32,053 bases of DNA from Methanobacteriota archaeon (GTDB lineage Archaea; Thermoplasmatota; Poseidoniia; Poseidoniales; Poseidoniaceae). The notes beneath the pieces are model-generated. The model made no database searches. It saw nothing but the letters and a program-made list of their open reading frames with translations, and was not told the origin of the DNA. The stretch is taken from NCBI GenBank assembly GCA_002726845.1, contig PBSP01000094.1, positions 1 through 32,053 on the forward strand, read 5' to 3'. Of this stretch, positions 25,016 through 32,053 are shown in pieces; position 1 is the stretch's first letter, and each line of letters starts with the position of its first letter. The position numbers and the translations under genes are program-made.

Positions 25016-26272
25016 ATGATGGAGTCAAAACAAGAAAGCGGTGTTCTCTGTCATATCACTTCTCTTCCAGAGCAAAAATTGTCTCAAGGCTACCGTTTCG
25101 TCGACTGGCTCAAGGAAAAGGGATTCTCGTACTGGCAATTGTTGCCGCTGACACCTCCTGACGAATACCGATCGCCGTATGCATCACCTTCTGCATTCGC
25201 AGGTTGGGACGATTTGACCAAGTCCACCCAATCTCATGCTATGGACGATGAAGCGCATTGGCTTGAGGACTGGGCATTGTATTGCGCAATCAAGGATGAT
25301 CAAAACGGAAAACCATGGTATGAATGGCCCGATTCATTGAAAAACCGCAACGAAGAAGCTCTTGCACCATATCAGAAAAAACTAGAACCGTACCTTCAAG
25401 CACAGCGCTCTTTCAATACAGAGTGGCAAGAGTTACGTCTATACGCCAATGCCAATGGAGTGCGTGTGATTGGTGACGTTCCTATTTTTATCGCCCATGA
25501 TTCTGCTGACGTGTGGGCGCATCGAGAGTTGTTTCAACTCGATGATGACGGTTATCCTACGTTCGTTGCGGGTGTGCCTCCTGATTACTTTAGTGAAACT
25601 GGACAGGTATGGGAAACGGTGCTTTACAATTGGGATGCGCATCGTGAAGAGCAATGGACCTGGTGGAAAGAACGCATGAAACGGATGTTCCGATTGTACG
25701 ATATCGTTCGAATTGATCACTTCAGGGGATTTCACTCGAACTGGGCCATCCCATACCCTGGTATCGATGCAAGAACGGGCCACTGGCAAGATGGGCCAAA
25801 AGACGAACTGTTTGAACAGATTATGAGACTCGTCGAATCACCGGACCAAATTATAGCAGAGGATTTGGGCATAATCCCAAAGGAAGTTGTTGCATTCCGA
25901 CAGCGTCAACAACTCAAGGGCATGGCGGTTCTTCAATTCGGATTCACAGGTGATTTAGACACCAATCCTCACCATCCTGCGAACATTCTCGAGGACCAAG
26001 TCGTCTATACTGGAACACACGACAACAACACTGCTATTGGATGGTTTCAATCCGCAACTGCTACAGAACAATCTCGTTTGAAATCGTTATCCATCGCAGG
26101 AGAAAACGTTCACGAGACAATGATGCGACTTGCTCAACAGTCAAAGGCTCCCATTGCAATTATCCCATTGCAAGATTATCTTGGACTCGGATCTGAAGCA
26201 AGGATGAACACACCCGGACAAAAGGGTCAAAATTGGGGATGGACATTTACCTGGCGAGATCTTGAAAGGTGA
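25016..26272 (+). CDS. malQ: 4-alpha-glucanotransferase (MalQ, GH77)
   Basis: Disproportionates malto-oligosaccharides, releasing glucose and making longer chains for phosphorylase; cytoplasmic, as no signal peptide is seen. GH77 features are GVLCHITSLP (9-18), YWQLLPLTPP (39-48), SPYASPSAFAG (53-63), IGDVPIFIAHDSADVW (152-167), the nucleophile in VRIDHFRGF (D234), the acid/base in IIAEDLGIIP (E282) and THDNN (D336). At 418 aa it is shorter than the usual 480-520 because of trimmed loops, including loss of the GIGDLG segment after TSLP, but no catalytic residue is missing. MM at the start allows a start one codon later. It is followed after 45 bases by the phosphorylase and probably forms a two-gene unit with it. 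Confidence 0.94.
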   Translation: MMESKQESGVLCHITSLPEQKLSQGYRFVDWLKEKGFSYWQLLPLTPPDEYRSPYASPSAFAGWDDLTKSTQSHAMDDEAHWLEDWALYCAIKDDQNGKPWYEWPDSLKNRNEEALAPYQKKLEPYLQAQRSFNTEWQELRLYANANGVRVIGDVPIFIAHDSADVWAHRELFQLDDDGYPTFVAGVPPDYFSETGQVWETVLYNWDAHREEQWTWWKERMKRMFRLYDIVRIDHFRGFHSNWAIPYPGIDARTGHWQDGPKDELFEQIMRLVESPDQIIAEDLGIIPKEVVAFRQRQQLKGMAVLQFGFTGDLDTNPHHPANILEDQVVYTGTHDNNTAIGWFQSATATEQSRLKSLSIAGENVHETMMRLAQQSKAPIAIIPLQDYLGLGSEARMNTPGQKGQNWGWTFTWRDLER

Positions 26273-26317
26273 TTTCATTAACAAAGAAATCATAACCTAA
26301 CTTGAAGAGCGCAACAT

Positions 26318-27967
26318 ATGCCTGTGGTAGGGTATTTTACTGCAGAGATTGGACTCTGGTCCGAATTACGCACCTACTCTGGCGGCTTGGGCGTTCTTGC
26401 AGGTGACCACGTTAAATCCGCAGCGGATGCAAAGATTCCACTCGTTGGTGTTACTCTTCTATACCATCAGGGATATGCACAACAGCACATCGATGAGATG
26501 GGTATCCAAACAGAAACATTTCCTGAACATGACCCCAACAAGCATCTCTCCAAAACAGAGATTGTCCTTCGTTTAACTTTGGACGAACGCACGTTGTTTG
26601 CGTATGTATGGAAGGCAGAAATTCAGGGAGTGCATGGAAACTCCGTACCCGTTTACTTTCTCGATACGCGTCATCCAAAGAACTCGCCCGAACATCAAGC
26701 GTTGTCCTCCCGATTGTACGGAGGTGATGACGCTGTTCGTATACGCCAAGAGTATGTTCTCGGTGTGGGAGGAGTACAACTGTTTGATCATCTGAATGTC
26801 GAACTCAGTGGACTCCACTTGAACGAAGGTCATTGCACGTTTGCTATGCTTGAACTGCTGCATCGCGGATGGAGTCGTGAAGAGTTGGCACGGCGAAGTC
26901 TTTTCACAACGCATACACCTGTACCCGCAGGACACGATCGATTCGATTGGTCTCTGGTCAAATCGGTGATTGGTGATTTGCTTCCTGATGATGCAAAATC
27001 GTTGGTCCGTAATGCAGGCGATTCCGAAAAAGGTGCACGATGTTCGATGTCGCACCTCGCAGTCGCCCTCTCAACATCGGTTAATGCGGTCTCAAAACTC
27101 AATGCGGATGTGGCGATGACGATGTTTGATGAACAAGTTATACAGCCAATTACCAACGGTGTTCACCACATTACTTGGACGTCGCCTGTCATGGCATCCT
27201 TCTTTGACAAACACCTGAACGGATGGAGATTCCAACCAGAATCCATTGGAAACGCCTACCATTTACCAACCGAGGAACTACTCGAAGCGCGTTCAGAATC
27301 ACGAAAACAACTTCGAGATTACGTCCGATCAACAACAGGCGTCGAATTGTCTGCGGATCGATTGACAATTGGGTTTGCGCGACGATTTGCTACGTACAAG
27401 CGAGCAAATCTCGTGTTTAAAAATCTGGAACGGTTACAGGCAATCGGTGGTGGAAAAATTCAATTTGTCTTCTCTGGGAAGGCCCATCCAAGAGATCAGG
27501 GCGGCAAACAACTGATCCGTGACATCTTCGAATCTGCAAACCAAATCGCCGATACGATTCCGGTTGCCTTCATTGAGAATTACGACATGCACACAGGATT
27601 GATGATGACCAGTGGCGTTGACATTTGGCTGAACAATCCCATACGTCCAATGGAAGCATCGGGTACATCTGGGATGAAAGCTGCAATGAATGGAGTTCCA
27701 AACTGTTCGATTCTTGATGGCTGGTGGCCGGAAGCCTGCATTCACGGTGTGAATGGGTGGGCTATTGGCAATGCAGAAGAAAATCGAGACGATGATCGAG
27801 ATGCGGAGAACATTTACAACGTGCTCGAAAATGAGGTCATTCCGCTTTGGGAACAGGAAGGAGATGCTTGGTCGGACGTCATGAAAGCAAGCATCGCAGC
27901 ATCAGCAGGTTTTACAGGTCAACGGATGATTCAGGATTATCTTGAATTTTACAATCAATTTTCGTGA
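26318..27967 (+). CDS. Alpha-glucan (glycogen/maltodextrin) phosphorylase, short type, GT35
   Basis: Phosphorolyses alpha-1,4-glucans to glucose-1-phosphate with a PLP cofactor. The 549-aa protein matches the short archaeal/bacterial phosphorylases of the TIGR02094 type rather than the 800-aa classical enzymes. It opens with the typical VGYFTAEIGL and has YSGGLGVLAGDH (20-31), LNEGHCTF (168-175), TTHTPVPAGHDRF (197-209), the FARRFATYKRANL segment (353-365) and the PLP lysine in EASGTSGMKAAMNG (K454). It is cytoplasmic, without a signal peptide. It lies 45 bases after malQ, and its 3' end overlaps the convergent alpha-amylase gene by 13 bases. Confidence 0.95.
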   Translation: MPVVGYFTAEIGLWSELRTYSGGLGVLAGDHVKSAADAKIPLVGVTLLYHQGYAQQHIDEMGIQTETFPEHDPNKHLSKTEIVLRLTLDERTLFAYVWKAEIQGVHGNSVPVYFLDTRHPKNSPEHQALSSRLYGGDDAVRIRQEYVLGVGGVQLFDHLNVELSGLHLNEGHCTFAMLELLHRGWSREELARRSLFTTHTPVPAGHDRFDWSLVKSVIGDLLPDDAKSLVRNAGDSEKGARCSMSHLAVALSTSVNAVSKLNADVAMTMFDEQVIQPITNGVHHITWTSPVMASFFDKHLNGWRFQPESIGNAYHLPTEELLEARSESRKQLRDYVRSTTGVELSADRLTIGFARRFATYKRANLVFKNLERLQAIGGGKIQFVFSGKAHPRDQGGKQLIRDIFESANQIADTIPVAFIENYDMHTGLMMTSGVDIWLNNPIRPMEASGTSGMKAAMNGVPNCSILDGWWPEACIHGVNGWAIGNAEENRDDDRDAENIYNVLENEVIPLWEQEGDAWSDVMKASIAASAGFTGQRMIQDYLEFYNQFS

Positions 27968-30693
27968 TCATCCCAGTGGACTTCATCGCCATAGTTGTCA
28001 CCTTCACCACCCCTTCTGCCAGAGAAAATCAGAACGAGTGCGGCAACCCCAATCGCTGCAAACAACAGAGATCGAGCCAGCGTTACAACTGAGGATTTTG
28101 AATCCGACGTTTCATTTTGCTCACATGGATCACAAGAAAACATTGGGCATTCCTCACCCGCAGCCACCTCAAACGCGTCTCCGCAACAACCCTCACATGT
28201 TTTGCTTTCTTCCAAATTCGACTGATTTAACGCCGTCAGATTGTTGGGTGTTGGCTCCAATGTTTCGTTTGTCTGATTGGAATCGGAATTGGTGTTGTTT
28301 TCAACGTCTTGGGTGGAATTGGAATCATCTTGAGCCCCATTGTTGGTTGGATAAACGCAGCCTTCATTGATGGTTGCCTCAGCATTATGGTTGAGCGCTT
28401 CGGAGTCCATACAACCCATCACATCCTCAACAGGATACGTGCAGCTACCATCATCTTCTGTCGCCTCAGAATCGTAGTTCAACGCCAGTTCATCCATGCA
28501 ACCTGGAATTGGTTCAACAGTGTATTCGCAGGAACCGTCATCATGCGTTGCTTCTGAGTCAAAGTTGGTGGCAGATGAATCTGTGCACCCGTGGACTGGA
28601 AGAACAATGGGGTCAGCATCCAACTCGAGAACGGTCACAGAATGCGCTGCAACAGAAAGGATTCCGTCTTCTAACGTTGCAGAACCAAACCGAACCGTAT
28701 CGTTCGCCTCAAATCCACTCACTGTAGTTGGAGCACCTCTGTTGAGCACGATAGTCATCGCTTCATCATCAAAAGTCATGTTGTAGACCAGAAGATTAGC
28801 CATGGCCATTCTCGTGGTGTATTCTCCGCGTTGCAACGCCATCGATTCAGATCGCAGTTTACCGAGCTCAGAGATGTTTTCAAACAATTGAGTTTCCATT
28901 GAACTCCATAAACTTTCATTCCGGTACATGTGACGATTATCGGGGTCTGCACCACCGTATTCGCCGTATTCATCTCCATAATACAGCAACGGTGCCCCGG
29001 GTGTAGTGAGCAACCATCCATAGGCTTGCATGGCTGCATTGTAGGCTGATGCATCTCCTGGTTGTCCTGGAAGCCCGTCTTCTGTCCACTGATTGAAGGC
29101 ATCATTGGTTCCGGTATCTGCTCGACTGGTCAGTCGAGGAACATCATGACTACCAACATAAGGAACCATAATGGATCCCTCAAGGTACTGATCCTGACTT
29201 CGATTGGTCCAGTAATCAAGATGCATGTAGTTCTCATTACCCGAGACAAAGACATTGTCCACAACTGCGTGATACAAGACAAAGTCAGCCTGACCGTCCA
29301 ATCCATCTGGGCCCATGTAGGCGTTGATGGTCCCGTATTGTTCCTGATTGTCAACGAGTGAATGACCTACCCATCCCATGGCCGTTTCACCTTTGAGATA
29401 ATAATCGGTTCCGACCGTCTCAAATCGTTGATTCACTTGAGCGACCAGGTTTCTGGTAGCCGAATCTTCGACGTGTTTCACCGCATCAATACGAAGTCCA
29501 TCTAGATCATAAGTTTCCAACCACCACAATGCATCATCGATAATCTGTTCGGATGCATCACGAATTTTCCAGTTCACGTCCGGCATGTATGGAGTGAATT
29601 GACAATCAAGGCGATGTTCACTCCAATCGCAGTTTGCGGTACCACAGATGCATCCTGCGTTGAACCATTCCGGATGTTCCTCGTAGTACGTGTGTTGTTC
29701 GTGCACGTGGTTGATGACGAAGTCCATCATAATGCGAATGCCATGATTGTGAGCTGCGTCAACCAGAGCATGAAGTTCGTCTGCAGTTCCAAGTCTTGGT
29801 TCAACTGTTCGAGCTTCAACCGGCCAATACCCATGGAACGAGGAGACATCGTGCTCGCCATCGCTTGCTTTACCTGTCCCTTCTGCTGCTGTATTAAAGG
29901 GTGAAAGCCACAAAGCACCGACACCCAAATCGTCGAAATAACCTGACTCAATCATTTGAGTTACTCCAGAAAAATCTCCACCTTGCCAGTCCGCACCTTG
30001 AGCAGCACCGGTCAGGGATTCGTCGTTCGATGTGTTGCCGTTGACAAATCGGTCGGTCATGACCATGTAGATGAGTGCGTCTTGCCACTCAAAATCCGCA
30101 TTTGGCCCAGTCCAAAATGGGACCAGCAAATCGTAAGCAGGATTTCCGTTTACATCAAAACCGTCAATCTTGAACGTATGTTTGCCATCCTCTAAACCGC
30201 TGATGTTGTACGTCCATGATTTGTTCAAAACGTCCCACGCTGCACCATTAATATCGGTTGGTGTGCCATCGAAAGCTGCACCAGACGAACCTGGATGATA
30301 GGTGACCACAAGCGACTGATCAATCAATTCAGCACTGAATTGAGGTCGCTCATGGTCAAGTACTCGAACCAGCGAGTTCTCGAAATCGTCACAATAAGAT
30401 CGTTCAGGGTTCATAGGGTCAAAGATCCATTGTTGATCAACGATGAATTTGTAGCAATACAGGCCTTCCTGCAAATCAACCTCTGCAATCCAAATTCCGT
30501 TCTGTTCCATCATTGGGACGGGATTGTCCCAATCCCATTCACCCACTACTGAGACTTCTGTTGCGAATCCTTTGTAGGAGAAGACCGTAAGTGGTTGTGG
30601 TGTTGTTTCATCCGCTCGAACATCGTTTGAACCCAGCGGTGAAAGGACCACAAGAAGCATCAATGCAATGAGAATGTGTGCCACGGATTTCAT
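27955..30693 (-). CDS. Surface-anchored GH13 alpha-amylase with C-terminal GCxD repeats and membrane anchor
   Basis: Extracellular alpha-1,4-glucan hydrolase. The 912-aa protein has a signal peptide (1-28), an N-terminal starch-binding/CBM48-like beta domain (about 34-115), a second beta domain (about 117-195) and the GH13 barrel (about 203-580). The barrel shows DFVINHVHEQH (324-334), the nucleophile in GLRIDAVKHV (D403), the acid/base in KGETAMG (E436) and GSHDVPR (D517). A C-terminal beta domain (about 610-695), three 29-residue Cys repeats (702-782), an Asn/Thr-rich linker, a Cys-rich patch (833-857), one TM segment (about 873-891) and an acidic tail follow. It overlaps the malK-like gene as ATGA and has a strong GGAGGT site (30700-30705), so it is the last gene of the transporter operon. 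SHD replaces the more common NHD in the last catalytic motif. Confidence 0.93.
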   Translation of the reverse strand: MKSVAHILIALMLLVVLSPLGSNDVRADETTPQPLTVFSYKGFATEVSVVGEWDWDNPVPMMEQNGIWIAEVDLQEGLYCYKFIVDQQWIFDPMNPERSYCDDFENSLVRVLDHERPQFSAELIDQSLVVTYHPGSSGAAFDGTPTDINGAAWDVLNKSWTYNISGLEDGKHTFKIDGFDVNGNPAYDLLVPFWTGPNADFEWQDALIYMVMTDRFVNGNTSNDESLTGAAQGADWQGGDFSGVTQMIESGYFDDLGVGALWLSPFNTAAEGTGKASDGEHDVSSFHGYWPVEARTVEPRLGTADELHALVDAAHNHGIRIMMDFVINHVHEQHTYYEEHPEWFNAGCICGTANCDWSEHRLDCQFTPYMPDVNWKIRDASEQIIDDALWWLETYDLDGLRIDAVKHVEDSATRNLVAQVNQRFETVGTDYYLKGETAMGWVGHSLVDNQEQYGTINAYMGPDGLDGQADFVLYHAVVDNVFVSGNENYMHLDYWTNRSQDQYLEGSIMVPYVGSHDVPRLTSRADTGTNDAFNQWTEDGLPGQPGDASAYNAAMQAYGWLLTTPGAPLLYYGDEYGEYGGADPDNRHMYRNESLWSSMETQLFENISELGKLRSESMALQRGEYTTRMAMANLLVYNMTFDDEAMTIVLNRGAPTTVSGFEANDTVRFGSATLEDGILSVAAHSVTVLELDADPIVLPVHGCTDSSATNFDSEATHDDGSCEYTVEPIPGCMDELALNYDSEATEDDGSCTYPVEDVMGCMDSEALNHNAEATINEGCVYPTNNGAQDDSNSTQDVENNTNSDSNQTNETLEPTPNNLTALNQSNLEESKTCEGCCGDAFEVAAGEECPMFSCDPCEQNETSDSKSSVVTLARSLLFAAIGVAALVLIFSGRRGGEGDNYGDEVHWDDHEN
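28348..28590 (-). repeat. Three tandem 29-residue GCxD...DDGSC repeats inside the alpha-amylase
   Basis: Repeats begin at residues 702, 731 and 760 with an exact 29-residue period. Each has the form GC(T/M)D--A-N-(D/N)-EAT-(D/N)-G-C, ending in DDGSC in the first two and degenerate (NEGC) in the third. Two Cys per unit suggest a small disulfide-bonded, possibly calcium-binding module. Similar GCTD...DDGSC modules are known to me from secreted proteins of marine bacteria and archaea, but their function is not established. They lie between the catalytic part and the membrane anchor. Confidence 0.85.
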
Positions 30694-31487
30694 TCTTCAA
30701 CCTCCGAGGATTCCAAGGGTTTCTTGAACAACGAGTTCGCAGTGTCAACCAAATCGTCGATGTGTTTGCAAAGAAAGGAGCGAACAAAATCATTGGCCGG
30801 ATTCTGATAGGCTTCAAGTGGGGCACAATGCTGTTGCAGGGTGCCGTTGTCGAGAATCGCAATTCGGTCTGCAAGGGTCATAGCTTCAATTTGATCGTGT
30901 GTAACATAGATTGTCGTGGTTCCAAGTTCGTCGTGCAAGCGTCGAATTTCATGGCGCATCTGGTGACGAAGTTCCGCATCCAAATTCGATAACGGTTCGT
31001 CCATCAAGAGTACTTTTGGTCGACGAACAAGCGCTCGCCCTAGTGCGACACGCTGCCGTTGCCCACCACTGAGTTCTTTCGGTTTTTTGGAGAGGTGCTC
31101 GCTCAATTCCAGAAGTTCTGCAATCTCGTTCACTCTGGATTGGATTTCATCGTTGGACAACCTTTCTGGACCTTTCATCATCCGAAGTCCAAACGAAAGA
31201 TTGTCACGAATCGACATGTGAGGATACAAAGCATAGGATTGGAAGACCATTCCAAGTCCACGTGCGCCAGCAGGAAGATGGTTTACGGTCATCCCATCAA
31301 TCGTGATCTTACCATCCGTTGCATCCTCCAATCCTGCGAGCATTCGAAGCGTTGTTGACTTACCGCAACCTGAAGGCCCCAACAAAACGAGAAATTCCTT
31401 ATCTTCAATTTCCAACGAAAGATTCTCAACAGCAGTAAATCCGTCATCAAATTTCTTGTATACTCCTTCAAATTCTACGCGTACCAT
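30690..31487 (-). CDS. Carbohydrate ABC transporter ATP-binding protein (MalK/UgpC-like, lacking the C-terminal regulatory domain)
   Basis: Powers the sugar importer whose permease lies just upstream. The 265-aa protein has Walker A GPSGCGKST (37-45), Q-loop VFQSYALYPHMS (81-92), signature LSGGQRQRV (139-147), Walker B LLMDEP (160-165), D-loop SNLD and H-loop H197 in YVTHDQ. These match the CUT1 ATPases closely. MalK-type proteins normally continue about 120 residues further with an OB/TOBE regulatory domain; here the protein stops after a short acidic tail. It starts four bases after malG with GGGTGA upstream and overlaps the amylase start. Maltodextrin specificity is inferred from the neighbours. 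Confidence 0.92.
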   Translation of the reverse strand: MVRVEFEGVYKKFDDGFTAVENLSLEIEDKEFLVLLGPSGCGKSTTLRMLAGLEDATDGKITIDGMTVNHLPAGARGLGMVFQSYALYPHMSIRDNLSFGLRMMKGPERLSNDEIQSRVNEIAELLELSEHLSKKPKELSGGQRQRVALGRALVRRPKVLLMDEPLSNLDAELRHQMRHEIRRLHDELGTTTIYVTHDQIEAMTLADRIAILDNGTLQQHCAPLEAYQNPANDFVRSFLCKHIDDLVDTANSLFKKPLESSEVEE

Positions 31488-31491
31488 ATGC

Positions 31492-32053
31492 TCACCCTTT
31501 CACTCCACCAGCAGACAATCCATCAATCAAAAATTTCTGGAAGAATAAGAACAGCAAGGCAACTGGAAGGCTTACCAAAAGACTTGCAGCAGCAAAATCG
31601 CCCCAGGACTGACTGGTCGAGGAAATCAAAGAAGCCAACCCTACCGGGAGCGTGTACATGTCGTTTGAAGTGTTGAACGTTAACGCAAGAAGGAATTCAT
31701 TCCATGCAGCAAGGAAACTAAACAAGGCAGTCACTGCAATTGCTGGCGTTGACAACGGCAAAACAACTTTTGTAAACACTTGAACTTGATTGCATCCATC
31801 CAACACTGCTGCTTCTTCTAGTTCACGTGGAATGGTGTCAAAGAATCCTTTCAACATCCAGACACAAAGGGGTAGCGCTGTCACACAGTATGCGAGTATG
31901 AGACCAAGATGAGAATTCAACAGACCAAGGGTTTTCATCACCAAAAAGTAAGGAACAAGGATGATGATTCCTGGAAACATTTGCACCAAAAGGAAGGAAA
32001 ACATGGACACATCTCGGCCCGTAAATTTGTAACGACTGAAAGCATAACCGGCA
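31492..32053 (-). CDS. Carbohydrate ABC transporter permease (MalG-like), 5' end outside the window
   Basis: One of the two CUT1 permease subunits. The frame is open to the window edge and reads AGYAFSRYKFTGRD before the first internal Met, the typical region before the middle membrane segments of MalG. About 187 residues are seen, with at least four membrane segments. The EAA coupling motif is EEAAVLDGCNQVQVFTKVVL followed by PLSTPAIAV. It ends in DGLSAGGVKG, a common MalG-type C-terminus. A MalF-like permease and a binding protein are expected just beyond 32053 but are not visible. It is followed by the ATPase after four bases. Confidence 0.93.
   Translation of the reverse strand, partial: AGYAFSRYKFTGRDVSMFSFLLVQMFPGIIILVPYFLVMKTLGLLNSHLGLILAYCVTALPLCVWMLKGFFDTIPRELEEAAVLDGCNQVQVFTKVVLPLSTPAIAVTALFSFLAAWNEFLLALTFNTSNDMYTLPVGLASLISSTSQSWGDFAAASLLVSLPVALLFLFFQKFLIDGLSAGGVKG

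Noticed and set aside
28348..28590. Tandem repeats as a CRISPR or DNA-level satellite
   Set aside because: The 87-base periodicity is explained by protein repeats in frame; there are no conserved repeats with unique spacers.

Overview
The window looks like chromosome from a mesophilic marine euryarchaeon, most likely Marine Group II (Poseidoniales). This is inferred from gene content; no marker phylogeny was run. Archaeal signs are a stand-alone GMP synthetase ATPase subunit, an archaeal-type PurE, a regulator fusing an HTH to a ThiN domain, an archaeal NMN adenylyltransferase (NadM) and a DRG-family GTPase. Bacterial-type accessories (GrpE, glycine cleavage enzymes, a ThiBPQ-type transporter) and long surface-anchored glycosidases fit the Marine Group II picture of a mesophile living on polymers. 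Genes are very tightly packed, with many ATGA or TGATG start/stop overlaps and several tail-to-tail overlaps. No insertion sequence, CRISPR array, phage gene or rRNA was seen, and no gene-free stretch exceeds 300 bases.

Layout. Positions 6-78 are tRNA-Asn. Positions 146-2228 (minus) carry a membrane protein, purE and guaAb; a small divergent membrane gene lies at 2253-2684. Positions 2663-8160 (minus) form a one-carbon/amino-acid operon: PLP decarboxylase, gcvT, gcvPA, gcvPB. Positions 8278-13388 (plus) are a thiamine-uptake operon: ThiR-like regulator, ThiB-, ThiP- and ThiQ-like subunits, and an overlapping PAP2 phosphatase. Positions 13355-14851 (minus) encode a thioredoxin-CcdA fusion. Positions 14999-15691 (minus) are pdxT, divergent from a class V aminotransferase and nadM (15800-17536). 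Positions 17537-18849 (minus) carry an unknown gene and grpE. Positions 18981-20506 carry a DRG GTPase and a DoxX-like membrane protein.

The last 11.5 kb is an alpha-glucan locus. A surface-anchored GH57 enzyme (20503-24972, minus) is divergent from malQ and an alpha-glucan phosphorylase (25016-27967, plus). Facing them is a minus-strand operon with malG (cut by the window end), a malK-like ATPase and a surface-anchored GH13 alpha-amylase. A coherent pathway can be read: starch or glycogen is cut outside the cell by GH57 and GH13, oligosaccharides enter through the ABC transporter, and MalQ plus phosphorylase make glucose and glucose-1-phosphate.

The most interesting points are the ThiR-regulated operon with an imperfect palindrome over its likely TATA box and a coupled PAP2 phosphatase; the inverted Trx-CcdA fusion; the complete surface-to-cytosol starch locus with a symmetric two-way promoter; the 29-residue repeats and acidic C-terminal tails of the surface glycosidases; a His-to-Ala change in a conserved PurE loop; and a hairpin just upstream of the DRG GTPase. 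None of these has been checked by a database search here.
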